A stretch of 45,052 bases of DNA from Chloroflexota bacterium (GCA_016234535.1 JACRBH010000173.1:1-45052), one strand, 5' to 3'. Shown: positions 8,836 through 17,325, counted from the stretch's first letter. Translations and numbers: made by a program. Notes: generated by a model not told the origin, from the sequence alone.

Positions 8836-9473
8836 ACATTTTCAGCGACTGAATTTTTTCCGCCAAAGACGGCGCTTCCGGCCACCAGCACATCCGCGCC
8901 CGCCTGCACCACTTCGGCCGCGTTCCCCGCATGGACTCCCCCATCCACTTCCAGCCAGGCCTTTGATTCGATTGAATCCAGCATCCGACGCAAGCGGCGG
9001 ATCTTCACCGTTGAAGATGGAATATATTTCTGCCCGCCAAACCCGGGGTTGACGGACATGATCAGCACAAGGTCCACATCCGGCAGAATTTGTTCCAGCG
9101 TGGTGAGCGATGTGGATGGGTTCAACGTGACCCCGGCTTTGGCCCCCAATTCCTTGATGCGCTGGATGGTCCGATGCAAGTGATGACAGGTTTCGACATG
9201 CACCGTAACAATGTCAGCGCCAGCCTGTACAAAATCCTCCAGATAACGATCCGGTTCTTCGATCATTAAATGAACATCGAGCAATGCGCCAGTCTCTTTG
9301 CTTAGGGGACGCAAGGCTTCAACAATCAGCGGACCGATGGTGATGTTGGGGACGAAGTGACCGTCCATCACGTCAATATGAATCCAATCTGCCCCGGCGG
9401 TGATGGCTTCACGGACATGAGATTCGAGGCGGGCAAAGTTCGAGGCGAGAATGGACGGGGCAAGTTTAACCAC
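8808..9473 (-). CDS. rpe: Ribulose-phosphate 3-epimerase
   Basis: About 222 residues from a GTG start at 9473. Family marks: LAPSILASNFARLE at the N-terminus, HIDVMDGHFVPNITIG with metal-binding His and Asp, MSVNPGFGGQKYI, and the C-terminal DGGV plus VAGSAVF phosphate site. It interconverts ribulose 5-phosphate and xylulose 5-phosphate, feeding ribulose 5-phosphate to phosphoribulokinase. It is the last gene of the Calvin-cycle operon; its start overlaps the end of the second glpX by 8 bases (GTGGTTAA). A longer reading from 9560 would lie inside glpX and adds residues the family does not have. Confidence 0.94.
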   Translation of the reverse strand: MVKLAPSILASNFARLESHVREAITAGADWIHIDVMDGHFVPNITIGPLIVEALRPLSKETGALLDVHLMIEEPDRYLEDFVQAGADIVTVHVETCHHLHRTIQRIKELGAKAGVTLNPSTSLTTLEQILPDVDLVLIMSVNPGFGGQKYIPSSTVKIRRLRRMLDSIESKAWLEVDGGVHAGNAAEVVQAGADVLVAGSAVFGGKNSVAENVSALRKAIH

Positions 9474-10488
9474 GGTCTTCTGCCTTTTCCTGATTGCCGC
9501 CGGTGTAATCGATTTGACTGAACTGCATGAGTTTATCCAGCCGATGAATTGCGCGGACATAACGCATCGTGCCCGAACGCGCGCGCATGACGAGGCTTTC
9601 GGTCGTTACGCCGTCACGTTTGATTTCAACTCCGTGCAGAAGGCCGCCGTCTGTGATGCCTGTCGCAGCGAGAAAAACATCCTCGGATTTGCAAACATCC
9701 GCCTCGGTCAGGATTTGACCGGCGCGTTTTCCCAGTGCGGCATGTACGCGATTCATTTCCTCGTCGCTTTGCGGCGCGCGGCGGATCTGTAATCCTCCAT
9801 CCAGGGCTTTGACCGCGCACGCGGCCAGCACAGATTCGGAAGCGCGCCCGATGCTCATCATCACATCCACGCCTGTGCCGGGCATGGCCGCCAGCATCGC
9901 GCCGACGATGAATCCGCCGGAATTCAGCTTGACGTGCGCGCCTGTTTCATTCAATTCACGGATCAGGTTCTCGTGGCGCGGCTTATCCAAAACAAAGACA
10001 GTCAGGTCGCCGACCTTGCATTGCAACGCTTCAGCGATCCTGCGCATGTTTTCGGCCGGGCTGAGATTCAAATCAATCGCTGCGCGCGCCGCAGAGCCGG
10101 TCACGATCTCTTCCACATAAACACTTGGGCCGGGATCCCACAGGCTCCAACGTTCGGCAAGCGCGGCCAGAGCGAGCGTATTGGGGCGTCCGAGCGCGCG
10201 CGCGGGCGAGCCTTCAATTGGATCAACCGCCACATCCACCGCAGGCGGATGCCCCGTGCCGACCATCTCGCCGTGGAATAAAAGTGGCGTGTTATGTTTC
10301 TCCCCTTCGCCCCCCACGATCACACCGTCCATATCTATGGTTTGCAATACAAGCCGCATGGCGGTTGCAGCGGCTGAATTCGCAGAGTCCCATTTACCGA
10401 GATCACGGTAACGCGCGGCAACCAATGCCGCTGCCTCTGTAGCGCGGACCAGTTCCAGTGATAAATTCCGTTGCGGTCTCTCCGACAT
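9466..10488 (-). CDS. glpX: Divergent GlpX-type bisphosphatase in the Calvin operon
   Basis: 340 residues, GlpX fold throughout, but the active site has drifted. Against my memory of E. coli GlpX, the Asp33 metal ligand is replaced by Asn37 (SANSAAATAM instead of TADGAAVNAM), the DPIEGT motif reads DPIEGS, the GEGEIDEAP segment reads GEGEKHNTP, and GGAPEGV reads GRASESV; the Glu57, Asp85, Glu88 and Glu213 equivalents remain. It may have changed substrate (sedoheptulose bisphosphate is a natural candidate), reduced activity or a regulatory role. The start at 10488 follows AAGGAG; a Met five codons upstream overlaps that site. It lies between the ferredoxin-NADP reductase gene and rpe. Confidence 0.88.
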   Translation of the reverse strand: MSERPQRNLSLELVRATEAAALVAARYRDLGKWDSANSAAATAMRLVLQTIDMDGVIVGGEGEKHNTPLLFHGEMVGTGHPPAVDVAVDPIEGSPARALGRPNTLALAALAERWSLWDPGPSVYVEEIVTGSAARAAIDLNLSPAENMRRIAEALQCKVGDLTVFVLDKPRHENLIRELNETGAHVKLNSGGFIVGAMLAAMPGTGVDVMMSIGRASESVLAACAVKALDGGLQIRRAPQSDEEMNRVHAALGKRAGQILTEADVCKSEDVFLAATGITDGGLLHGVEIKRDGVTTESLVMRARSGTMRYVRAIHRLDKLMQFSQIDYTGGNQEKAEDRG

Positions 10489-10545
10489 GTGTTTCTCCTT
10501 CATCGTTACTTTTACTTCTTTATGCCTGTTTTATTTCTGTATTTT

Positions 10546-10606
10546 TTAACGCAAAGGCGCAGAGTGCAAAGGAAATAATAATAGAATCTTCGCGTCTTGG
10601 CGTTAA
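10546..10606. repeat. Foldback repeat of the GCAAAGGCGCAGAG type
   Basis: TTAACGC at 10546-10552 is matched by GCGTTAA at 10600-10606, with further partial pairing inward (AAGGCGCAGAG against CTTCGCGTCTT). It fills most of the gap between the ferredoxin-NADP reductase gene and the second glpX. It belongs by look to a class of low-complexity palindromic repeats also seen at 21569 and 34238. Confidence 0.6.
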
Positions 10607-10669
10607 TACTTGCACAAATTTTGCAAGGTATCAACTTGGATAACGATTGGCAATCCAACCTACGGCTCA

Positions 10670-11707
10670 TCAACTTTCAGCCTGCGCGGAGCCGGGTACG
10701 GGCGAGTATTTCATTCCCTTGCGCTGGCTGCTGTGCCCATGCATGACGCGTTCCTTTGGGTGAATGAAATGACTGGCATGTCCCACTGCCAGTGTGGCCT
10801 GACCAAATCCGTAGGCGATCAGATTCATGCTGACCCCATCCTGGGGATGCGCGATATCGCCAACCGCATAGACTCCGGGCATGGATGCCTCCCCCCAGCG
10901 GTTGACTGCAACCTTGCGGCCTTCAAGATCGAGTCCCCATTGATTGATCGGCCCGAGGTCAGCGCGAAAACCGATGCAAACCAGAATATCATCCACATCC
11001 AATGTGCGTTCCTCGCCAGTGACATTGTCACGGATCACGGCCTGTTCCACCCTGCCGCTTCCCGAAATACGCGCCAGTTCGTTTTGTGTATGCACGTTCA
11101 CCTGTGAATCATACAACGCAATCACACTGCGTTGATGCGCCTCAAAATAATCGGAACGATGGATCAGGGTCACTTCGCTGGCCCAGTTACGAAGTTCCAG
11201 CGACCAATCCACAGCCGTATCGCCGCCGCCGACCACCAGCAAACGCCGCCCTAAAAATCTTTCGCGTTCGCGCACCACATACGAAACGCCCTTCCCTTCG
11301 AATTCAGCGGCGCCGGTTACGTTAAGCCGGTTGGGTTGAAAAGCGCCGATCCCCGCCGCAATGATCGCAGTCTTGCTGAAATATACCCCTTCTGTTGTAG
11401 CGAGCCGCAAATGTCCCGGCTCGAGCATCTCCAAAGATTCCACACGCTCATTGAATCTAAAATCCGCGCCGAATTGATTGCTCTGTTTATAAAGCTCCGT
11501 CACCAGGTCGCGCCCCAGGATGGCCGGGAAGCCGCCCACATCGTAAATATATTTTTCAGGATATAGCGCGGTGATCTGGCCGCCCGGCTTCGGCAGCGCC
11601 TCCAGCACCAGCGTCCGCAGATTGCGCATCCCGGCATAGAATGCGGCAAACAGACCCACCGGTCCCGCGCCAATCACTATGACGTCATACTCATCGCTCA
11701 TGCTCAA
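10670..11707 (-). CDS. Ferredoxin/flavodoxin-NADP reductase, thioredoxin-reductase-like (YumC type)
   Basis: 345 residues (343 if the second Met is used). FAD-binding GAGPVGLFAA at residues 13-22, NADP-binding VVGGGDTAVD in the middle, and the C-terminal GVYAVGDIA motif. The CxxC redox centre of thioredoxin reductase is absent, and LYPEKYIYDVGGFP is typical of the type-2 ferredoxin-NADP reductases. It would pass electrons between ferredoxin and NADP(H) in the cytoplasm. Its place between phosphoribulokinase and glpX suggests it serves NADPH supply for carbon fixation. Electron partner and direction cannot be told from sequence. Confidence 0.88.
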   Translation of the reverse strand: MSMSDEYDVIVIGAGPVGLFAAFYAGMRNLRTLVLEALPKPGGQITALYPEKYIYDVGGFPAILGRDLVTELYKQSNQFGADFRFNERVESLEMLEPGHLRLATTEGVYFSKTAIIAAGIGAFQPNRLNVTGAAEFEGKGVSYVVRERERFLGRRLLVVGGGDTAVDWSLELRNWASEVTLIHRSDYFEAHQRSVIALYDSQVNVHTQNELARISGSGRVEQAVIRDNVTGEERTLDVDDILVCIGFRADLGPINQWGLDLEGRKVAVNRWGEASMPGVYAVGDIAHPQDGVSMNLIAYGFGQATLAVGHASHFIHPKERVMHGHSSQRKGMKYSPVPGSAQAES

Positions 11708-11801
11708 TCCTTATAAAAGCGGACTCTTCGCATCGTCCCCAGCCCGGGGCTGATTCTTCCAAATCAAAATTCATTTCACTGAAAGTTGATTCTGCCCCCG
11801 C

Positions 11802-12809
11802 CTACGCCTGCTCATTTTCCGCAGACGACGGGGTTGACTGCAAGCGGCTCAACGCAGCCACCGGCGGCGCAAACGGCATCTGCGCGAGGTTTTTGTATTT
11901 ACGCAATAAGTGATAGGTGATCAGCAATTGAGAGAGCGCCAATGGATGGCTGTGTTTTACTTCCATGCGGTCCTGATAATCGCCGAACTGATCTTCGCGT
12001 ACCGGGCGCAGGTCAGGCAGGTGCTGCCAGATTGCATCTTCGAGTCGAATGGCATTCTCAGCGCTCACATTGCCGGCGATTTCGAGGAAATCCACCGGGC
12101 GTCCGCCATCCCGTCCAAGCCGGAGCCGGACATCGGTCGAGGGTTGATGCGTTCCGTCAATCAGGTAGCTCAAATCCGGGTGCGGAATCGTCGGGCGCAA
12201 TACAAGCTGCACGTTGAGGTTTGGTCCGGCATTCTCCGGCTTCACGCCCTCATCTGCGTGGAAGCGCACAACAATATCCGCATGTTCGCGCTGCGGGCGG
12301 ATGTATTTGAGCGTATCCTCTTCACGCTTTTTCATTTCAGCCAGCACCTGTTCAGCCGTGTAGCCGCGCTTGCTGGTATCGCGTTTGATCTTCCATGCAG
12401 TCCTCAAATCTTCCGGCGGATCGAGGAAAACCTTCACATCGTAGAACTGGCGCATGACGGCGGAATGAAATCCGAGCAACCCTTCCACGATGACGAATTC
12501 ACGCGGGCGCACATATTCCGGGCGGATCAGCGAACCGCTTGAATGTTCATAAACCGGCTTGAGAAAAGGCTGCCCATAATGCAGGCGTTCAAGGTGGAGT
12601 TCCAGCACATCCATATAATTGCAATCTGGATGCAGGGGCGTGATCTTCAATTCCGCGCGTTCACGGCGGTCGTACTTGTGATAGTCGTCGGTGCAGACCA
12701 CTGTTACCCGGTCTGCGCCCAGGATTTGCACCAGGCCGTTTGTGAGCGTGCTTTTTCCAGCGGCGCTGTCTCCGACAATAGCCAGGATGATGGGGCGATG
12801 TTTGTTCAT
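11802..12809 (-). CDS. prk: Phosphoribulokinase
   Basis: 335 residues, similar in size to the cyanobacterial/plant class rather than the shorter proteobacterial one. P-loop GDSAAGKST at residues 14-22, then VVCTDDYHKYDRRER, and EFVIVEGLLGFHS with the catalytic region. It phosphorylates ribulose 5-phosphate to ribulose 1,5-bisphosphate, the substrate of RuBisCO. The redox-active Cys that cyanobacterial and plant enzymes carry in the P-loop (GDSGCGKS) is Ala here, so thioredoxin control through that disulfide is not expected. It follows cbbS by about 100 bases. Confidence 0.95.
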   Translation of the reverse strand: MNKHRPIILAIVGDSAAGKSTLTNGLVQILGADRVTVVCTDDYHKYDRRERAELKITPLHPDCNYMDVLELHLERLHYGQPFLKPVYEHSSGSLIRPEYVRPREFVIVEGLLGFHSAVMRQFYDVKVFLDPPEDLRTAWKIKRDTSKRGYTAEQVLAEMKKREEDTLKYIRPQREHADIVVRFHADEGVKPENAGPNLNVQLVLRPTIPHPDLSYLIDGTHQPSTDVRLRLGRDGGRPVDFLEIAGNVSAENAIRLEDAIWQHLPDLRPVREDQFGDYQDRMEVKHSHPLALSQLLITYHLLRKYKNLAQMPFAPPVAALSRLQSTPSSAENEQA

Positions 12810-12908
12810 GGGATCACCTTCTTAAGACTCTAAAGTCTTATGTTCATGAAAGGCGCGGTATCAAATGGAATCCCGCGCGAAGATTCTTTTGGGTTGGCGG
12901 GAATACAA

Positions 12909-13208
12909 TTAAGGTCTGTGTACAACGAAGCCCATCACTTGTGTCTGGCGCGCATTGTCATAACTGGTGATGCGGATGTAGCTGTTCCCATGCTTTGACT
13001 TGCAGGCTTCGATCTCAGACATGATCTCACCCACTGTGCGAACGTTAAAGAGCGGCAATTTCCACCAATCCCAGAATGCGAGCTTTGGGTCCAGCCGGGA
13101 TGAGTGTTCAATGCCGACCACCCAGCCTTGGTTCAAAAAATATTGAATCTGTTTCTCGATCTGTTCGCTGGTAAGGGTGGGGAGATAGGAAAAGGTTTCT
13201 GTTTTCAT
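12909..13208 (-). CDS. cbbS: RuBisCO small subunit
   Basis: 99 residues, at the short end for small subunits. Family marks: YLPTLTSEQIEKQIQYFLNQ, GWVVGIEH, and FWDWWKLPLF near the middle. Small subunits cap the octameric large-subunit core of form I RuBisCO. It starts 80 bases after cbbL, and that gap holds a perfect 13-base inverted repeat. GGAG precedes the ATG. Its presence sets this enzyme apart from the small-subunit-free form I-prime enzymes described from related Chloroflexi. Confidence 0.95.
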   Translation of the reverse strand: MKTETFSYLPTLTSEQIEKQIQYFLNQGWVVGIEHSSRLDPKLAFWDWWKLPLFNVRTVGEIMSEIEACKSKHGNSYIRITSYDNARQTQVMGFVVHRP

Positions 13209-13228
13209 GTAGTTGCTCCTTTATTCAT

Positions 13229-13281
13229 CGTCCCGCAGGTTGATTCCAAAGACAGGTTTGAATGATGGAACCTGCGGGACG
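13229..13281. repeat. Perfect 13-base inverted repeat between cbbL and cbbS
   Basis: Arms 13229-13241 (CGTCCCGCAGGTT) and 13269-13281 (AACCTGCGGGACG) match perfectly around a 27-base loop. A sister repeat with the word CGTCCCGAAGGTT lies at 19896-19949. In the cbb mRNA it would form a strong hairpin just after the cbbL stop, without a T run, so it may protect the cbbL message or adjust the large to small subunit ratio. Confidence 0.85.
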
Positions 13282-13288
13282 TTTCGTT

Positions 13289-14740
13289 TTAGGACACCGG
13301 TTTATCCAGCGCATCCACGGACTCATAATCGAAGGTAATATCCTTCCAGGTTTCCATTGCTGCGCGCAGTTCACCGCTGTGACGCGCCGCAGATTTGAGG
13401 ATGTCTGCCCCTTCGGCCAGCAGGTTGCGGCCTTCATTGCGGGCCTGCACAACAGCTTCGAGCGCAACGCGGTTGGCAGTGGCTCCCGCCGCACTGCCCC
13501 ACGGATGACCAACCGTCCCGCCGCCAAATTGCAGGATCACTTCATCGCCAAAAATGGATACAAGTTCCGGCATGTTCCAAACATGGATGCCGCCCGAAGC
13601 GACCGGGAACATGCCGGGCATGGAAAGCCAGGGCTGGTTGAAGTGGTGACCGGGACATTGTTCCACGGTGGCAACGCGGGTCTCTCTCATCATTTCGTTG
13701 ATGCCGATGGTCGAGGCGCGGTCGCCTTCGAGTTTGCCAACGACGGTTCCATTGTGCAGATGATCCGCGCCGACGATGCGGCACATCTTGGCGAGCACGC
13801 GCCAGTTGATGCCGTGATTCGGCTGGCGGTCCAGAACCGAGTGCAAAGCACGGTGGGCATGAAGCAGCATTCCATTTCGGCGGCACCACTTGGAAAGCGA
13901 TGTAAAAGCGGTAAAGCCAACAATGAGATAGTCCACCATGATAATGCGCGAGCCAAGTTCCTTCGCCAGTTCGGCGCGGGCATACATCTCCTCCATGTCG
14001 CCGGCGGTGACGTTGAGGTAATGCCCCTTGCGTTCACCGGTTTCAGCCTCAGCCTGCTTGACGGCATGCATCACAAACTCGCAGCGGTCGCGCCAGCGCA
14101 TAAAGGGCTGGGAGGTGATATTCTCATCATCCTTGGTGAAATCCAATCCGCCGCGCAGGGCTTCGTAGACGAGGCGTCCATAATTTTTGGCGGAGAGACC
14201 AAGCTTGGGTTTCATCGTCGCGCCGAGCAGAGGACGGCCATATTTATCCAGACGGTCACGCTCGACCTGAATCCCATGCGGCGGGCCCTGGAATGTGCTC
14301 AGCAACGCGGGCGGGAAGTAAATATCTTCGAGACGCAAAGCGCGCAAAGGTTTGAAACCGAACACGTTGCCAACGAGCGATGACATCAGGTTGCCCATCG
14401 AGCCTTCCTCGAACAGATCGAGCGGATAGGCGATGTAGGCCATCACCTGATCGGGATGACCGGGCACGGGTTTCATTTCATACGTACGGGCGGAGTAGCG
14501 TGAGCCATCTACGAGATAATCGGACCAGACAGTTGTCCACGTGGCAAAAGAGGATTCGGCCGCGACAGCCGCCGCGGCCTCCTCAAAAGACACGCCCTCC
14601 TGTGGCGTAATTCGAAAAGCCGCCAACACCTGGGTTTCAGTTGGCTTATATCCAATATCGTAGTAGTAACGACCGGCCGCGCTGTATTCCTTTACCCCGG
14701 CATCGAATAAGGCTTTGTCATTGTCATTTGTGTCGGACAT
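13289..14740 (-). CDS. cbbL: RuBisCO form I large subunit
   Basis: 483 residues from the ATG at 14740, which follows AAGGAG at good spacing; an upstream Met at 14782 lacks a site. Catalytic features are intact: KPKLGLS (Lys177, Lys179), [10 protein letters not shown] with the carbamylated Lys203, [11 protein letters not shown], loop-6 [11 protein letters not shown] with Lys336, and ASGGIHVW. It fixes CO2 onto ribulose 1,5-bisphosphate. By eye it resembles the green-type form I branch. It stands between glpX and cbbS in a single-strand operon with prk. A 373-residue reading on the opposite strand is only its shadow. Confidence 0.97.
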   Translation of the reverse strand: MSDTNDNDKALFDAGVKEYSAAGRYYYDIGYKPTETQVLAAFRITPQEGVSFEEAAAAVAAESSFATWTTVWSDYLVDGSRYSARTYEMKPVPGHPDQVMAYIAYPLDLFEEGSMGNLMSSLVGNVFGFKPLRALRLEDIYFPPALLSTFQGPPHGIQVERDRLDKYGRPLLGATMKPKLGLSAKNYGRLVYEALRGGLDFTKDDENITSQPFMRWRDRCEFVMHAVKQAEAETGERKGHYLNVTAGDMEEMYARAELAKELGSRIIMVDYLIVGFTAFTSLSKWCRRNGMLLHAHRALHSVLDRQPNHGINWRVLAKMCRIVGADHLHNGTVVGKLEGDRASTIGINEMMRETRVATVEQCPGHHFNQPWLSMPGMFPVASGGIHVWNMPELVSIFGDEVILQFGGGTVGHPWGSAAGATANRVALEAVVQARNEGRNLLAEGADILKSAARHSGELRAAMETWKDITFDYESVDALDKPVS

Positions 14741-14809
14741 GGGTTTCTCCTTGTTGGTTTGATAGATCGCTAGAAAATCCAAAGTCAGGAGACTTTGGAC
14801 TCCGTTTTC

Positions 14810-15841
14810 TTAATACGCAACCGCGCTGATGCTTCGCAGTTTATCCAGCCGGTGTTCGGCATAAATCTTGCGAATGGTCCCGGTCTTGCCGCGCATGACG
14901 ATGGACACTGTGCTGGCGCCTTCGCCGCTGTAATGTACGCCGGGCATGAGCACTCCATCGGTGATGCCAGTGGCGGCGAAGAAAACATCATCGCTGCGCA
15001 CCAGTTCATTTTCGGTTAACACTTCATCAAGATCGAGTCCGGCAGATTCAATGGCCTTGCGTTCATCCTCTTTTTGCGGGGCGAGCTGGCCAAGCATTGC
15101 GCCTCCCAATGCGCGCACCGCACAAGCGGCAATGACACCTTCGGGCGTGCCGCCGATTCCCATCAGCACATCCACGCCGGAGTTGGGCATGGCGGCCATC
15201 AGCGCGCCGGCCACATCGCCATCGGTGCGTAACAGGACTCGCGCGCCTGCTTCGCGGATGTCAGCGATGAGCTTTTGGTGACGCGGCTTATCGAGCACAA
15301 AAATGGTCAGGTCGCCGAGGGGTTTTGCCAGCGCAGCGGCAATTGCTGATAATGTCTCAGAAACAGGAGCAGCTAGAAGTCCCGCATGAAGCGCTGACCG
15401 GGCTTCGCGTCCAACCACAAGTTTGTTCATATAATATGCCGGCCCCGGCGACCACATCGTCCCGCGCGGCGCAATGCCAACGACTGAGATCGCGTCGGGT
15501 CGTCCATAGGCCAGCAAGGCGGTTCCTTCGATGGGGTCCACTGCAACATCCACTGCGGGACCGCGGCCGTTTCCAATTTTTTCGCCGTCGAACAACATTG
15601 GCGCTTCATCTTTTGCACCCTCGCCAATGACAACCACGCCATCCATTTCAACCGTGCAAAGGATCAGGCGCATGGCTTCCACTGCCGCGCCATCGCCGGC
15701 TTCTTTTTGTCCGCGTCCCATCCAATGGCTTGCGGCAAGCGCGGCGGCCTCGGTCACGCGCACCAGATCGAGGGCAAGGTTACGGTTTGGCGTTTCGTTC
15801 ATGACAATTGGGTTTGCAGTTGGCGTAATCGTAAATGCCAT
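14810..15841 (-). CDS. glpX: Class II fructose-1,6-bisphosphatase (GlpX), first gene of the cbb run
   Basis: 343 residues with an intact GlpX active site: GDGAAVEAMR (metal Asp), VVIGEGAKDEAPML, AVDPIEGTALLAYGRP, and GIGGTPEGVIAA with the catalytic Glu. It removes the C1 phosphate of fructose 1,6-bisphosphate, and related cyanobacterial enzymes also act on sedoheptulose 1,7-bisphosphate. It begins 114 bases after the response-regulator gene and 69 bases before cbbL on the same strand. GAGAAAGG lies directly ahead of the ATG; a second Met 13 codons in (MNETPNRN) is a possible alternative start. Confidence 0.94.
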   Translation of the reverse strand: MAFTITPTANPIVMNETPNRNLALDLVRVTEAAALAASHWMGRGQKEAGDGAAVEAMRLILCTVEMDGVVVIGEGAKDEAPMLFDGEKIGNGRGPAVDVAVDPIEGTALLAYGRPDAISVVGIAPRGTMWSPGPAYYMNKLVVGREARSALHAGLLAAPVSETLSAIAAALAKPLGDLTIFVLDKPRHQKLIADIREAGARVLLRTDGDVAGALMAAMPNSGVDVLMGIGGTPEGVIAACAVRALGGAMLGQLAPQKEDERKAIESAGLDLDEVLTENELVRSDDVFFAATGITDGVLMPGVHYSGEGASTVSIVMRGKTGTIRKIYAEHRLDKLRSISAVAY

Positions 15842-15954
15842 CCTTTCTCACTAAACATGGAGATAGGATAGCATTGAAGCGCGGGCGGGAGAACGCCTGC
15901 GCGGATAGTTTGTGGAAATTAGTACGAGTAGGGAGGGCCACCCGTTTAGGTGGG

Positions 15955-16596
15955 TTATCGCTTGTCCACAGGACTGCTTCGCTGGTGGAATTTTGCCGCA
16001 GCTTCGGTACGGTTGTTCACGCCAAGTTTCGAGAAGAGGTTCTTTAAATGGAACTTGACTGTATTTTCACTCAAGTTCAGTGCCACACCAATCTGGGCGT
16101 TGCTTTTTCCTTCTGCGATGTGCGCCAGAACAACCTCTTCACGTTCGGTGAGTGCGTTCGGGTCCTGGGCAGAGTTGCGCATCAACCAGCGGCGGACAGC
16201 ATCAGGAAAGACCAGATGACCTGCCGCCACCTGTCGAATGGCGGCGAGCGTCATTTCGGGCGGATCAGTTTTGAGGGCAAAGCCGTCCGCGCCGCCTTCG
16301 ACTGCCAGGCGCAGGGATTGGGCATCTCCAAAAGCGCTGATAATGAGCACTCGTACGGGCAGTTCCTCGGTGCGTATGTGCCGCAGGCAGGTCAGCCCAT
16401 CCATGAATGGCATTTGCAGATCCATTGCCACAACGTCCGGAGAGAAGCGCTTTATCGCCTCCAGCAGTCGTTCGCCGTCGGTAGCAGTTGCGACCACGGT
16501 CAAATCAGGCTCAGCACTCAAGAGGGCGCGCAGACCTTCCAGCACCAGGGCATGATCGTCAGCCAATACGATACGGATCTGCGGCGTGTTACTCAT
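15955..16596 (-). CDS. NarL/FixJ-type response regulator
   Basis: 213 residues from the ATG at 16596. Receiver domain residues 1-120 with acidic pair Asp13-Asp14, phospho-acceptor Asp59 in VVAMDLQMPFMDG, and a conserved Lys near 108. LuxR-type helix-turn-helix from about 145 (LTEREEVVLAHIAEGKSNAQIG, read in part) to the end. It overlaps the kinase stop by 8 bases (ATGAGTAA), so the two are translationally coupled. Lying directly upstream of glpX-cbbL on the same strand, it is the best local candidate for control of the Calvin operon. A longer reading from 16632 is inside the kinase gene. Confidence 0.93.
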   Translation of the reverse strand: MSNTPQIRIVLADDHALVLEGLRALLSAEPDLTVVATATDGERLLEAIKRFSPDVVAMDLQMPFMDGLTCLRHIRTEELPVRVLIISAFGDAQSLRLAVEGGADGFALKTDPPEMTLAAIRQVAAGHLVFPDAVRRWLMRNSAQDPNALTEREEVVLAHIAEGKSNAQIGVALNLSENTVKFHLKNLFSKLGVNNRTEAAAKFHQRSSPVDKR

Positions 16597-17272
16597 GAAT
16601 TGGGATCTCCACGTGAACCCGCGTTCCCGCACCGGGGCGGCTCTCCACGGTTAACTCCCCTCCCACCAATGCCGCCCGCTCCCGCATTCCGCGCAGGCCG
16701 ATATGCTCCTGTTTTTCTGTCGCATAAGGTCCATTTAGCGGAGGAGGTTCAAACCCGCGTCCCTGATCCGAGACCTCGAGAATAATATGATTCTTTTCCA
16801 TTCTTAATGTGACTGAAGCATTTTCCACACCCGCATGGCGGCGGATGTTCGAGAGAGACTCCTGCAAGATTCGGCATATCGCGATCTTCACCTGCAATGA
16901 TACAGACTGCGGGAATGGTTTTCTCATCTCAAGTGTCACTGAACTGGATGTGAATGACTCGTGTTGAATCACAATATCTTCGATAATTTCAGGCAATTCA
17001 CTTCCCACGAATTCAGGTGCGCGGAAGGTTCCCAGTAAATCGCGAATGTCCCCGAGTGAAATTTCCAGCAGGCTGATCGTACGGTTGATGGTCGCGAGAC
17101 ATTCATCGGGCGGCGGTTGAAGCCCGCTCAGTTGCGACCGAAGAACTGTCAACTGGCTCATAGCTGCAAAAAGGTTTTGGACCGGCCCATCGTGAATATC
17201 CAGCACAATGCGCTGAAGTTCCTCTTCAGTGACAGCCAGAAGGCGATTGGCAGCAAGATTACGATCAGGCAT
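16589..17272 (-). CDS. Soluble sensor histidine kinase (HisKA_3 type)
   Basis: 227 residues. The phosphorylated His is His27 in VLDIHDGPVQN, the NarX/DegS-type dimerisation motif. The C-terminal half is an ATPase domain with QESLSNIRRHA (N box), VSDQGRGF (G1) and GLRGMRERAALVGG (G2). There is no membrane segment and no separate sensor domain, so the input must be cytoplasmic or come through a partner. It pairs with the downstream response regulator. A TATAAT on its own strand lies 54 bases upstream of the ATG. Confidence 0.92.
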   Translation of the reverse strand: MPDRNLAANRLLAVTEEELQRIVLDIHDGPVQNLFAAMSQLTVLRSQLSGLQPPPDECLATINRTISLLEISLGDIRDLLGTFRAPEFVGSELPEIIEDIVIQHESFTSSSVTLEMRKPFPQSVSLQVKIAICRILQESLSNIRRHAGVENASVTLRMEKNHIILEVSDQGRGFEPPPLNGPYATEKQEHIGLRGMRERAALVGGELTVESRPGAGTRVHVEIPIHE

Positions 17273-17325
17273 ACATTGGGTTTCCTGTTATGCTGGTCAG
17301 AGCAAAATGCGGTGATGCAATCGTC

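Noticed and set aside
9474..9560. Longer start for ribulose-phosphate 3-epimerase
   Set aside because: It lies in the glpX coding end and adds about 29 residues foreign to the family; the GTG at 9473 fits the conserved N-terminus.
11910..12542. Open frame of 210 codons opposite phosphoribulokinase
   Set aside because: Antisense shadow of prk without family features or a ribosome site.
13262..14383. Long open frame on the plus strand opposite cbbL (373 codons)
   Set aside because: It lies entirely opposite the well-supported cbbL gene, has no recognisable domain and arises from the GC-rich codon pattern.
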